NCBI GenBank assembly: GCA_028023455.1
Contig: JAQFVV010012398.1
Location: 4,054,682 to 4,118,681 of the forward strand
Reading direction: 5' to 3'
DNA: 64,000 nucleotides
DNA from: Epiperipatus broadwayi
Lineage: Eukaryota > Onychophora > Udeonychophora > Euonychophora > Peripatidae
Numbering within the stretch: position 1 is the stretch's first letter; each line of letters opens with the position of its first letter. The position numbers and the translations under genes were made by a program. Under the pieces are notes generated by a model. That model was given only the letters and a program-made list of their open reading frames with translations. It ran no database searches and was not told the DNA's origin. This document shows, in pieces, positions 12,403 to 25,479 of this stretch.

Positions 12403-15400
12403 TTTATTTTCTTGGCTAGTCTGGTTGAGTTGTAAATTTGGGGTAATTTTGATCATATATAATTATGTACACATACTAAATATATATATTTAGTATATAC
12501 ATATTTTTGTATATAAGTGATTAGGTATTTCTTATGTCCAGAAATTAATAAGCCCATCCCTATTTTTTATAAATTCTAATGATATATATTGTGCCCTTTT
12601 CTATAGGTCAGTGATGGTTATAAATGGTCAATTACTAAAAAAATTTTAAAATTAATATTATATAGTATTTAAAATTATAGATTATATTAAGCAGTAAAAG
12701 ATTAATAAGATATATTTAATAATAAATATTGTGATGGTTAGAATTGTATCTAATTCTATATTTTTCTAAATTGTTTTTCAAAATTTTATATAATTATTTT
12801 ATATGATATAAGTAGCAAATTTATTAAGACAGATAAAATTAGACTAAACACCGGAAATGACTACATGACTGTCTGAAAAATTCTATGTATAAGCACCGGT
12901 TAAAATTAATACTAATAATTAAAATATTTAAATAGTATATTATAGAAGTGGATGGAATTGTCACACATCATAATAAAAATAAGTAGTATACATCTTTATT
13001 AATTATTGTTTCAAAACTGTTTTAAAGGTAGTTAAATTGTAATAGATAATAATTGATTTAAAAATAATAATTAGTTAACATTTAAGTCTATTACATCATG
13101 ATTTTAAAACTTTAGAAATTGTTTATAAATCCAAGTAGGGATTGACCAATAAAAAATAGATCTTGGCAGACAACCAAAATTGCGCCAACTAATTGTATAA
13201 ACAGGGGAGAACAAAAATGTGTTGACTATAGAGCAGAGGTAAAATTTTAAGCTCTCTAAAAATGTTTTTTTCTCTTCAATTTATTAGTCAATTTTATTAT
13301 AATTTTAATAATATCTTTGAAAGAAACCAACTGACAATTTAAAAATCATCCGAAAAGAATCTTAGAAAAAAATTTTAAAAAAAAAGTTTTTCATTGTAAT
13401 GTTTCACTAACTTTACAGTAACCTGCCAGTGAATTCTATCGAAATATAATTGGAGTTTTCAATAGAAAATGGATTGATTCTTAAAACCAAGTTGTAAATT
13501 TTATAATATTCCAAATATGTTATTCATTGATATAGTTTATATAGCGTATCACTATGAAAGCTGTTTTCGTGCGTATAAAATCAATGAAAGGACATTGTGC
13601 GCAAAGTTAATGAAGATAATGGAAAATAAAAATAAGTATTATTCGTATAAGAATAAATGGACAAAAGGAATTGTAATATTGAAATAGTTTGAATTGCTTT
13701 CTTTAAGATGACTTGAGAAAATACTCTAGAAAATAGTTAAAGATCGGAAGTAGTGTATATAAAATAATAATGAATAAAAATGAAGTTTACCAAGGAAAAC
13801 ACTTGCCTAAAGAAAAAAAAAATTTTACAGAAGAGAAATATAAAATATTGGATCCGTGGAAAATGCAATTGGTACCGTAATTATTAAATAATTGTAGTTT
13901 AACTAGAAATAAAGATGCATCAACGCGCCGAGATAATATTCACCAGATCATTAAAAAGCTTCGTGGGATAACTAAATAAAATGTTTTCTAATAATTTTGG
14001 ATTAAACACTAAAACTAAAGATCGTCTAAACAGTTTATTAAATGAACTAATTTATTTAAAACTTTAATAAGCAGAAAAGAGAACATTCGGACAAAAGAAG
14101 AAATAATAAATATTATGGGACTAACCAAGATTTACCATCAGAAAAATATGTGATTATGGTTTGAATTATTTTCTTTACTAATCTAAGTTAAACATTAAGT
14201 TTTAGATAGCGATAGGGAAAACAAAATACATTAATTCGTGATATAACATTATATGAAATAATATGTTTTGATTTTGAATTTTAAAATAAAATTGTATGTA
14301 TGTGGAAATTTGTATATTTGCGATGCTCGAAGAGAAAGAAGCCTACTACGAACTCTGATAGGAAGATAAAGATTGTTTTTGGTAACATTTATAATTATTA
14401 ATGATATATAATGTATGTTTTATTTATTTAGATCAGCTGAGAATCGAATGAATGTAGCACAAAAGTTTTATTGTTATTATTGTTGTAAAACACATTTTTG
14501 AAAACAACACTCTAAAACACTTTGAGATGTGATTAGATTTTAAAAATATGCATACGATAATCATTTTATGTGTTATTAATATAGTTCAATATAACCGATG
14601 GTTATGTGATATTTTCTGATAATTTTCCAATTGGGATATTTAAATGTTATTTTAACAAAATGTAGATGTTGAATCTACAGTGTAATAAAGCAAGACAAAT
14701 TGTTATGGAATAGGAGATGTTTTTATATTAGCGAATTTTGTTTATTGTTTTTAAAAAAAAAGTAGTTAGTATTTTATCGATGTTGGATACAGTAAAAATC
14801 TCGAGAGATAGTTTGGGTAGTGACTTGGTAGTACGTGGTGATTCGGAAACCAAGAGGATGTATTAAAAACTAGGATGCTACAGGGAGTGAAATAATAAGT
14901 AGTTTTAGATGTTAATCAGCATAGTTAACAAAGCCCTACGACTGGTACACATGTTGTCTTGGACAGTGGTATTTTATATATTTCTTGTGAGTCGTACTAG
15001 ATGTTTGGTAAAGCTGAGTAAATAGCTGCCACATCATGCTTATCGCCAAGGTTATTAGACAATGTCGGACCTATTCACACTGTTCCATACATTTTTGAAG
15101 TATATTGCGGATAAGTTATCTATCTATCTTCCCGATATCCTATACATCTTTCGCTATCTTAATCTGTATTTCTTGCAACTACATCTTTATATGATAAGTC
15201 TACTAAAAGGGAAACAATAGATATTTTAGAATGTATGTCATGCTATTATTTGGAATAAGAATAGTTAAGTATTAACGAAGAGTAGATTATGATTATTGAA
15301 AGGAAGATGCAGATATCCTAAGAAGGGAAGGAGTTAGAGAATTATGTTAATTTCTTTTAAGAAATGAACTATAATTTTATAAAAGTATATCCAAATAGAA

Positions 15401-16680
15401 ATATACAAAAATATTAAATATAATTTCACGTTTTCTTATTGTTAATTATATTTTAAAAAATATAAGTATTGCATATTTGAAAAAATACAATAACATTCGA
15501 TAATTATAGTATATGTGAAACTGTAACAGGAGTTAATTAAACCCGTGTTATAGTGTTATACATGAGTATGGCTTATGGAATAAACGTATTATAGTTTACG
15601 AGCATTGGAGAACAAACGTTAAAAGTAATAATAATATTTGAATAATATGCGGTGTGACTTATATAAAGTTACAAGAAAATGTAATTTTCTTTTAAAAACC
15701 ATATTGATTGTAAAATTATGATGTTATAAATGATGTTTATCCACATAGATAATTTATAATACAGTAACTTTAATACTAAAAGGTAAAGAATGGGGTTACC
15801 CATAAAATAGTTAAAATAAGTGATATGATAAACCTAATGAGAAATAAATAAATAACTTTTAAAAGGCATAATAAGTTTAATTAACGATAAAAGAAATATA
15901 AATGTGTATAATTCAGCTATTGTAGTGTAAAGAAAAATGAGGATATCCCTTGTAAATAGATGTAGATGGATTTGTTTGTTTTATTTATTTTTATTGATGT
16001 TAATAAAATTTTAAAATTTGTTTATTAAAACTTGTGTCTGAGTTTTGTTTTCTCTACATCATTGCATGAATTCACCGGGTATGTTCACAACCATTAAACT
16101 AAGTATATGATTGTTTGCACAAAAGATAAATAGAGAAGCATGTTTAATCTTAAATATTTATTGATGTTCTTGTAATTAAATAATTATAAAATTGCATTGC
16201 GTTACTGGTCATCAATCCATTATCATAATATTTTGCTAAATTATATGCTATTAGTTGCCACTTGCTTTATTTATCAGATTATCTAAATACTGCCACTTAT
16301 TAACTTATTTTATTACTTAAAGATAAAAAAGGGGATATTAGATTATTAACTAATTTATTACGGTTATAAATTTGCAATGAAAGAAAAGCTGTACTAGTTG
16401 GATTAGGCAATAAAGATTGTGATTATTATTGTTTTATTATTAATCTAATTGCAGAGTAGTAGATTATGACATAAAATCCCTTATCATATTTTGCTACCAT
16501 ATGTTATTAACATAGGAATAAATTTAAGAACCTGAGATTATTTCATTTGAGCTAGATGATTACTATTATTATTATTAGAGATAAAAGATTAATACTTTAA
16601 TTGTTAAATGAGTCTTAGTGATTAGAAGTTGCAGAAGTCATAAGAATACTATGTAGTTATTATGTGTAATAGTAGTATAA
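12403..16680. other. gene-free block
   Basis: No recognisable protein, RNA gene or repeat end was found. The stretch of about 13.1-16.1 kb is slightly less monotonous than the flanks and has no long open frames on either strand, so it may be old unique intergenic or intronic DNA. A (TA)n run lies near 12480. Confidence 0.4.
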
Positions 16681-17110
16681 GGGGGGATAGTGTTCTTATG
16701 CCATTGAGGTGGTATCCTGTGGGATATTGTCTCAATGTAATCTACCTTGTCACCCGTATTTCCACTTCTAGTCTCATGAACTCCTGAATATTTATTTGAG
16801 TTAGTTTAAAACAGAACCTAAATTAATTTTAAGAAACTTGAGCTAGTAAAGCATTTAATTGAATATTTCATTAATTATTAGAGCTAGAACCTGGTTAGGT
16901 GATTTTCACTATATTATATTTATTTTGGGGGAAGTGGAGATGCAGGAACGGGCGGTTAGATTATGGCCCTCAACGTGATTGGCCTGATGTGTAGTGGAGC
17001 TACACACAATGACAAGGGCAGAATATATATATATATATTGTAATGGTATGCACCCTCTCAATGAGATAAGTTAAGGCAGTCACATCTCACTATAAATAGA
17101 TTTAAGATCT
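16681..17110. other. GC-richer unclassified stretch, possible old repeat
   Basis: Two patches of higher complexity (about 16685-16800 and 16925-17105) lie around an AT-rich centre. They contain related pieces such as ATGCCATTGAGG and its approximate complement CCTCTCAATG. A (TA)n microsatellite sits at about 17022-17038. No coding or tRNA fold was recognised. It is probably an old mobile-element fragment. Confidence 0.25.
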
Positions 17111-17599
17111 TCATATAGGATGCCATAAATGATGTGATTTAATTTTAATATAAAACTATATCTGTTCCAAATAAATAAATTATTATTTATTATTAATATA
17201 AATTATATCTAAACCACATCAAATCAATCTTCACCTTAATTGATTTAACTGATATGCTCAGATTTCAAACTTAGGGAAGTTTAACAATTGACTCTCTTCA
17301 GTGGTTCCTATCAATATGCTAGAGTAATAATAATAAATCTCATTAATTCTTTGAAATGGGTTTCATGAAGTTAATATAATAATCAACAAAGATTATATAT
17401 TAAATGTTTGATCTTATAAAATCAAATAAATAAATAAAATAAATTAAAGATATCATTTAGTTTAATATCAAACATAATAATTATTTGTTTAACAAATAAA
17501 TATTTAAACTTTATAATATATAAGAATTATTTATATATCTACTATCTTATATTTAAAATATAAATATATTCTATTTATTCATTGTAGATATATTTTTTT

Positions 17600-17770
17600 A
17601 ATTTATAACACTGCATAATTTAATAACTTGTACAAAGTATATCTAAATATTAAGATTTCTATATTAAAACTATCATATAATAATCTACTACATATTTTAA
17701 TAACTTATATAAAATATATCTATCTAAATATTAAGATTACTATATTAAAATTATCATATAATAATTAGAT
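17600..17770 (+). repeat. tandem duplication of about 85 bp
   Basis: Two adjacent, slightly diverged copies (about 17605-17685 and 17690-17768) share TTTAATAACTT, AAATATTAAGATT and TATCATATAATAAT in the same order. The flanks (17111-17599 and 17771-19060) are AT-rich and show no gene. Confidence 0.6.
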
Positions 17771-19391
17771 TATACAAATAATAATCTAATTATTTGTATA
17801 TAATGTTTTCATCCATTAAAATGATTATATGTAATTATTGATCATTAATACAAAAAAATATATATAAATATATTTCATACTAATGTTAATCATTTATCCA
17901 ACTATAATAAACAATGTTTATTAGACTATTTGAATTAGTACAAACAAAGTAGTGTCATATCATAAATAATAATAATATGTAAATTGAAGAATAATTTAAT
18001 TCCTTATCTCTAAGTTCACTCTATGCCTTTTATATATTTATATGTCTTTCCCATGTTAATATTTCTTATCTCATATCTAAATTTTTATTAAATATATAAA
18101 AATATATTTTAAATTATTAATCTTCTCTTCTTATTCATTTCTTTAATGAAATAAATTCAATGATAAAGGAAATGAGATTAATGTTCACCAATTGTAATTT
18201 TTAAAAATTAAATGGTATTTATAAAAGTTAATGCAATAGTCCTAGATGTTCTTGGAATGCGAATGAAAATCCTTCGAAGATACAATTCTTAATTCCTTAG
18301 TTGTTATGCATTGATGAAGACAATATGAGATCTCAAGTTGACATTTAGTTTCCTCCTTGCATATAGATAGCATCTTCTTTTATATACAGTTCTTTTATTA
18401 ACAATTATAATTCAATTTCAAAAATATAGCTTATATATAATTTTAAAGGCATTTGGCAAAAGTTGTTATTCACTTATATATTTTTAACTAGACAAGTATG
18501 TATGCTACAGTAGAACTGGTGTTCTATTCATTTTGCTTTTTATATATACTATAAAGTTAATTAATTTAATTACCTTGAAGTTTTTGTAAAATGTTCTTTT
18601 TAAAATGATCTTATGGAATACAAAAATTCTATTCAAATTAAGTAATTTAGAAATTAATTTTCTTTAAGAAATATTAAAAAATTTTTCTAATAAGGTTTCT
18701 TATTAAATCATTCAAAAATATAGATTTTATCCTATACACTATGAGGGTACCTCAAGATTGCACCCACAACCAACCTTAGCCACTTGAAATAGTGGATTGT
18801 TTTTTTTAATTAGCATGTAAGGATCAAATAAATAATAAATTTTGCTAGAACACTTTTAAAAATATATAAATGTTTTTATAGTTATAACATTGTACTAACT
18901 ACATATTAAGTACTGGGAATGATGGGTAATTTACAGTAAAAAACACACAAAGTTTTATTGTTTAAGAAAATATAAACCTTGATAAAAAATTGTACATATT
19001 TATATATATGTTGATCATTGTATTGTGTTGATTATATTAAATATAGACAATGACTTAAATCAGTGTTTCCCAACCTGTGGTATGCTTACCACTGGTGGTA
19101 CACGAGTTGCTGATTGGTGGTAAATGAAAAATAATCAATAATGGCGGACATAAAAAAAAATTAAATCATAAAAATATAGAAACTTTTTTCCTATAATTCA
19201 TAAAAATTATTTTAATTAATAATATTATACAGTAAAGTTGTTTATATGTACAGTCGATAATGATCTTTAATGTTAATGATAAAATTGAAAGTATGATTAA
19301 GAAATTAGATTTTTGGAAACAGTAATATATATATATATATATAAGTATCAAAAACAATCAACTGGAAGTATACAAAACTCTACATATTTTT

Positions 19392-19877
19392 TTGTTTGAA
19401 AATAAGGTTAGTCTGTCTCAAGATATACGAGAAAATATAATAGCACATTTAAGAGGATTAAAAACATCTTTCATGAAATATTTTCCAAAACCTGAAAACA
19501 CAAATGATAATTGGATATCAAACCCCTTCTATGCAGAAAATTTTAAAAAAGCTACATCATTATCAATAAAGGATAAAGAAAATTTAATAGAATTATCATG
19601 TGACAGAACTTTACAAGTAGAATTCAAATGACACAATCTAATTAATTTTTGGTTAAACATTAAAGATTATGAACAACTTTCTGAGAAAACTCTTAAATTA
19701 TTATTACCATTTACTAGTACGGAATTAATACGATGAGCTTTTTCTTCATATATTTTTTTAAAAAATAAGTATCGAAACAGATTGAATGCAGCTATAAACT
19801 TAAGGGTATACCTCACATCTTTTGAACCAAATTTCAAAAAATTATGTTGTTCGAAACAAGCACAAAGATCTCATTAA
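19392..19877 (+). pseudogene. hAT transposase C-terminus (ZBED5/SCAND3-like)
   Basis: The frame 19392-19877 reads FENKVSLSQDIRENIIAHLR, then W-x-S-NPF, then LIELSCDRTLQ, then LSEKTLKLLLPF and KYRNRLNAA, ending KLCCSKQAQRSH before TAA. This is the C-terminal dimerisation/RNase-H end region of ZBED5/SCAND3-type hAT transposases. It is in one frame across 162 codons but has two internal stops, at 19629-19631 and again after LIR. The second probably replaces the C of a CxxGFS-like motif. No N-terminal BED finger or catalytic core is present within this element. Confidence 0.8.
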
Positions 19878-20004
19878 ATTTATTTTATAAACATATTTAA
19901 TTATGATAAGAAAATATACTAATTGGTTTTTTTATAATTTTGTGTTTTTATTAAAACCATTTATTAGTTAGTAAACAAAATCATGACAAAATAGTAGATA
20001 AAGA

Positions 20005-20283
20005 ATGAGTCAGATCAAGGCAAATCAATCTAAATTATTTAATTTGAAAGAATGTATCAGAAAAGGATCATACCCAGGAATAAGACTACCATTAATTCTT
20101 GATCATCTATTGTGGATTACTAGATGTAAGCTAGTATTTAATCATCAAAATTTTAATTCTGTTAACTTCATGATGAACAATATAAAGAAAACAAGAACAA
20201 GAGATAGCCTGATAACCCCTGAGGTTATTTTTACCATGACTTGGGACATGCTGGATTTATCCTCTCCATGGCCCAACCAATAG
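20005..20283 (+). CDS. hypothetical 92-codon ORF inside the hAT element
   Basis: An ATG-initiated frame begins MSQIKANQSKLFNLKEC and ends LSSPWPNQ. It lies between the transposase remnant and the right TIR. I recognise no domain. The composition (aromatic and charged residues, few low-complexity runs) is more protein-like than most frames here, so it may be a fragment of another element captured by, or inserted in, the hAT copy. It could equally be chance. Confidence 0.2.
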   Translation: MSQIKANQSKLFNLKECIRKGSYPGIRLPLILDHLLWITRCKLVFNHQNFNSVNFMMNNIKKTRTRDSLITPEVIFTMTWDMLDLSSPWPNQ

Positions 20284-20703
20284 CAAGATGCTCAGAAAAA
20301 GAGAAACAGACTCAAATTCGGGAAAACCAAATGAAGGAATGAGAAAACACTTTGAACAAAATATGTACCAAATAACCTTTAATGTAATAATGTAATCTTT
20401 AATAAATTATTTTGGAAAAAATATGAAACTTTGAACAAACACATACATATAAATATGTTACAATGCGTTTATAATTTCAGTGAGTTTATAATCTGGCATG
20501 ATGTTTAGGCATGTTTCAATGTAATTTGTCTCATTATGAGATGTGAATATATACATGGTCACCCTATAATATTTATAATGCAAATAAAATAACACACTCG
20601 CAATAACAAATTTCACGAAATACAATCATTTTTATGAAGTGGTACAATTTAGCGTGATGTACTACCAAGTGGTACGCGAGCCAAACAAGGTTGGGAAACA
20701 CTG

Positions 20704-21543
20704 TCTTAAATGATGAAAAAGCAATTATAGCAATAAAAAATAAATCAAGTATTGTAATAAATAACTGAATATGAGAGGGAGATAAGAATATGAATATTGT
20801 AAATTTATTTTATTTATTTTATTGTTTTAAAATGAATGATAATAAAAAAAAAATTTTTAAATGCAACAATAGGCACACAGGCTAGGTTTAAACAATGGGA
20901 ATAACACCAGTATAAAAAGGAAAACAATTAAAAATCATTCTTCTTTATTATTTTGTGTTTTGACATGAAAAGTCATTTTATTGAAGCAATTGTTTTAATG
21001 ATATTTTTCTTCAAAATGGACATTTTTTAAAGCAGCATCTCAACAAATATTAATGTTTTTTTATTTATTTGCCATTTGGAAAAAGAGTAAAGGAAGTGAA
21101 TAGAACATTCTTATTCTAGTTCAATAATCAGATAAGTTAAATAATTTATCAATTTAAATTCAAAAAAAGGTATGATTTGACAAAGAAATTAGAACAGTTT
21201 GTTCAGTTTAAAGTTTAAAAGTTTATATAGCCAATATTACAAACAGTAAATAGATGTATTCTGTCTATAAATATATTTTTATTAAATGCAAACTGCATAT
21301 ATATTTATATAAACCTGTGTATATAGTTAAAAATATGACATACTCTGGCTAGAAAGAGTTGTCTTCAGGTAAAGCATTTTTCCACTATAGCGATGTATAA
21401 ATTAATATTTAACTGTCTACAATTTAAGTGCCTGATAAGCTGGATCAACACAATATGGAAATCTACATGAGGAGTAACAAAAAACAACCCACAAACAATT
21501 TAAATAATATTTATTTTTATAAAGCACAAACAGTATTGAAATT
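20704..21543. other. AT-rich gene-free block
   Basis: Apart from the hAT target duplication at its left edge I see no feature here. Confidence 0.4.
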
Positions 21544-21858
21544 AAATTGAGAGACTGCAAACCTCTCATGCTCATCACTATCTAATAGCCAATCAGATCG
21601 TAAATACAAGACAGAGAATTTAACAAGAATAGGGCAGTCCACCCTATTCTTTACTTGTCTTTCTATATAAATTAAGTGTGAAGATATTTAATATTCATGC
21701 TTTCAGATCTAAGTACTTTAGACTGGCTTGGATATATAGAAAGACAAGTAAAGAATAGGGTGAACTGCCCTATTCTTGTTAAATTTTCTGTCTTGTATTT
21801 ACAATCTGATTGGCTGTTAGATAGTGATGAGCACGAGAGGTTTGCAGTCTCTCAATTT
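21544..21858. repeat. fold-back element with 126-bp arms
   Basis: The left arm 21544-21669 and right arm 21733-21858 are reverse complements with only about five mismatches, separated by a 63-bp spacer. The arms start AAATTGAGAGACTGCAAACC and contain AATAGGGCAGT. No protein is coded. The structure suggests a non-autonomous fold-back DNA element or an inverted duplication. I could not settle a TSD. Confidence 0.8.
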
Positions 21859-23870
21859 AACCAATTTAAATAAGTGCAGAATATTCTATTTAGAATCAAT
21901 CAGGAGTTCTCAACATCTATAATAAAGAATGCATAAATTTGTATGAACTGTTTATGCAAGAAGGACTCTGAAAGAATTAATGCATGATCATATCAATTCA
22001 TGAAATATTGTAAAATTATGTTGTTGTTTTTTTTGTATAGATCTGTATTTTTATTTTTATTTATTATCTTGGTCTTATATTTGGGAAGTACTCTGGATAA
22101 TTCAACATGGAACAGTCCAACATAAGAAAGTGTCAAGAGGGTAGGGGGGAGGTTGAAAAGTCTTTTTCTTTTTAATAAAATCTAGGTAATTTTTTTGCCA
22201 AAATACTTGATTTTCATCTATGAATATGAAATTAAGTGCTCAAACAGAATACTAAATGGTAAGAGTTTTTCTCTTTTAAAGTCACTAAAATAACCAATGC
22301 CACAAAATGACATGACTATTTATAGTATGTTTTACTAATAGTATTCTTAAGATCTTTATAATGAATAAATGATTAATGCTTTTAAATTAATATTTTGTAT
22401 AATTTTCTTTTCTAGCATATCATGTGTTGTTTTATTATTATATAATTTTTTTTTACATGATATCTAGAGATGCCAGATGATTATTTTAGATTAATCAATT
22501 TCCATACTTAAAACTGCATATTGCATCTGGAGTTGCATTTAAATTTTCATTGAGTTAGCAATCTCACTTTTAATTAATAGATTTTTTCATTATTTTGGAT
22601 AGATAGATATCTATATTATGGGTGTCTATCATGGGAAATAAGGGTAAATAGTTTTAAATTGCTTAATTAGCAAAATGATAGATACTCATCATAGACATAA
22701 AAGTAATAAATACAAAGGAATATATCCAAATAATTTAGTTACACTTGTAATTTTTTTTTTAATTTTCTTTTCTACAGTTATTGATAATTTGTTTTATGTT
22801 TTGAATATATATATTTTTAAATAAATATTATGAAGTTTTGTTAATTGACAAGGTGTCTGTAGTTTTGTTGAGCCAGCATTTACATTCAATCCTATAAATA
22901 ATATTTTACACATGCACACACACATTATTGTTTGATAAGCATGAGAGAAAATGTTAAATAAAAGGTTATTTCTTACTAATAGATAGGATGAGTTATTTTA
23001 GTTGTTGATTAACAGTTTGCATAGGTACATCCCTGTTAAGAGAGTCAAACACGAATTCTTTCTGAATTCAAATATCTGAGGCAACAGTTTCGAAAAAGAG
23101 TGGTGAGATGTTAGGATATACTGATTTAAATTACATGTAGATTTGACAGATAATGCTTAGGCTAGTTTATTAAAGATAGATGTAATCATGGGTCAGGTGT
23201 TTCATCGTGTTATCTCTAGCATCCTACATGAAGACCCTAGGTCCGATGACAGTAGTTAGATGTGATCTTGCTCTCTTTCTTCTATATATGTGTTTGGACC
23301 AGACTGTTACATCTGGTGCTATCAACTTTAAGATATGAAAGATAGGTGTACCAGCACCTATAAACTTGGTGTAAGTTGATTACATGTTGTGGTGCTGATT
23401 GTTGAAGTTGATAGATGTATCCAAGTGTATTTTCAGACTGGGACATCTGTGTATTCACCAACTGTTACAACACTATTCTTTTAAATTGAACACAGTATAA
23501 GTCCTTGTGAGGATATTTCTGAAAAGATTGAATCTCTAATCTTCCAATATATTATTTGATTTTTTTCTATTTATAGTTGCATGAGCTTGCTAAAGAATAT
23601 CATATTATATATTGTGATATTACCATTCTATATTAAATCATTGAGTTAATTTCATTCGTTTTAATTCGATAAATTCCATGTGAACTTAAAGATCAAATTA
23701 GTAGTTCAACAATAGTTTTTCATTTTAAAGAATAAAAAATACTAATTTACTATATTACATATTTATTTTCATAAATATAATAGAAATAAAAATATAATGT
23801 ATACATATGTTGATTATATGTATGTGTGAGTAATGTATATTGGTACAATATATATCAACTGTAAGTGTTT
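21859..23870. other. gene-free block
   Basis: No coding domain was recognised. The stretch around 23020-23520 is less AT-rich (with TGATCTTGCTCTC, GACCAGACTGTTACATC and similar) and could be unique or old repeat sequence, but has no long open frame and no homology I can name. Confidence 0.35.
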
Positions 23871-23874
23871 AGCC

Positions 23875-24235
23875 AATTTAAATTACAATATAGTTTTACA
23901 TTTTCATTTACTGTGCCAATACTAAAAACTTAAAAATAATAGTGATAAAAACAATTTGTATATTAAATGCTTTTATTGACTGTGCTCTAAAAAGAAATAA
24001 AATAATTGTTTTTTCAACCACAAATGGAGGTTTTAGATTCAACTTGAAATAAAATCATGGAGGATCCAAAAACTAATTAAGTCAATCCCTATTTTTTGAT
24101 AACAAAAGATTGACTAAATTAATTTCTGAACCCCCATGCTTTTATTTCAAGTTAAATCTAAAAACTCCAATTGTGGTTGAAGAAACAATTATTTCTTTTT
24201 ACTGCACAGTCAATATAAGCATTTAATATAAAAGA
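23875..24235. repeat. family C MITE-like repeat, copy 1
   Basis: The core 23959-24230 is a near-complete palindrome. It starts TATTAAATGCTTTTATTGAC and ends with the inverse; CAACCACAA on the left pairs with TTGTGGTTG on the right. The centre contains two inverted TTAGTCAATC-like pieces. A flanking segment (23875-23958, containing TGTGCCAATACTAAAAAC) is shared with the second copy at 32350-32672, which shows a dispersed family. It is non-coding. TA-rich flanks hint at a TA-type target site, but this is not proven. Confidence 0.7.
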
Positions 24236-25152
24236 TATTTTATCTCTATTATTAAGTGCTTTAATTGATTTTTAAAAATCTGTTTGTTTGCTTGTTAACT
24301 TTTAGTCTTTTTCAATAAAGAATAAAATTTTAAAAATCGAGATTTCTTTGAAAATTGATATATAACTAAATTATAACATCTTAATCCATATGAAACACTT
24401 ATCTTTTCAATATGTCAACAAATTTGATAGATATAAAACAGAGGGCAGGAAAATATGAAAAATATTCAATAATTTCATGGTTTGCAGTTAACAATTATCA
24501 TTAAAATTTTCATTTAGTTTAAATAATAGTCTCAAAAGAGCAGTTTATTTATTTTTTCTTTTAATTTGATAGCATTTTTAAAACTTTTAAATTCTTAATG
24601 TATATGTACTATTATGTACTCATATAAAATATGATATATATAAGGAGTATACATTTTGACTTACAGAAGAAATATCTCCTATATATATATATATATATTA
24701 AAAATAGTTATTCAATAAAAAAATTATTTAATACAACTTTTATAATAATATTTATTCCACCAACCTGGATTTCACCTCCATATTGGAGCTTTATCAAGAT
24801 ATAAATACACTTAAAATTACATTACAATTCTTCCTTTTCTACAGCAATTTTACCTACAGGCTTCAATTTACATTACAATATCAAAGATAAAACATAAAAC
24901 AAATCTTCTATTTTATTCATCACATACATAAATAATATATATAATATTTACACACAAATGTGATCTAAATCATAATCATACATTTACATTATACAATCAC
25001 TCATTTATACCTTAATATCATTCATAAATTTCCCAATCTTTCTCACATACCTATATAACTATGTTTAATATTTTAAACCCAACATAATTAGAATGATAAT
25101 CATCTATATAAATATATATACATAACTTACTTATAATTATACCCAACTTAAA

Positions 25153-25479
25153 TTAAATCTTCCAGCTATTCAACAACACCCATTTTCTAGTCAACTTTAC
25201 AGAATCTTTAATCATATTCATACATTTTTCAAAATTCTTCTGCATATACAAAGTTTCATAACATATCCTCTCACTATACTTCTTTACATACTTAATCACC
25301 TGAATGTTTTTTTCATAACACATTCTATGCCCTGTATTCAGAAAGTGTACATAAATCCCTGATCTCATATTCTTCCTCCTAATTGCCCTTTCATGTTTTT
25401 TACTCCTTTCTAATGCAGTTTTCTCTGTCTGACCAATATATATCATGTTACAAAATTCACAAATAATCTTATACACCAA
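25153..25479 (-). CDS. GIY-YIG endonuclease domain of PLE2, minus copy
   Basis: This is an open 108-codon segment. Just upstream a G-L precedes VYKIICEFCNMIYIGQT, giving the paired G-x-V-Y and Y-I-G strands of the GIY-YIG nuclease fold. It is followed by an arginine in LERSKKHERA and the acidic residue region YSERICYE. In Penelope elements this domain sits C-terminal to the RT and is thought to nick target DNA. It is part of a broken ORF rather than an independent gene; the first Met is internal. Confidence 0.8.
   Translation of the reverse strand: MVYKIICEFCNMIYIGQTEKTALERSKKHERAIRRKNMRSGIYVHFLNTGHRMCYEKNIQVIKYVKKYSERICYETLYMQKNFEKCMNMIKDSVKLTRKWVLLNSWKI

Larger units (their letters stand above)
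19061..20703 (+). mobile_element. hAT transposon, internally deleted, with TIRs and TSD
   Basis: The element starts CAGTGTTTCCCAACCT and ends with its inverse AGGTTGGGAAACACTG (the right end reads AAGGTTGGGAAACACTG). Flanking 8-bp target duplications are acttaaat (19053-19060) and tcttaaat (20704-20711), one mismatch. This is the standard hAT end structure. Inside, only the C-terminal part of a ZBED5/SCAND3-like transposase remains (19392-19877), in sense with the left end. The interior is therefore deleted at the 5' side and the copy cannot encode a full transposase. Confidence 0.88.
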
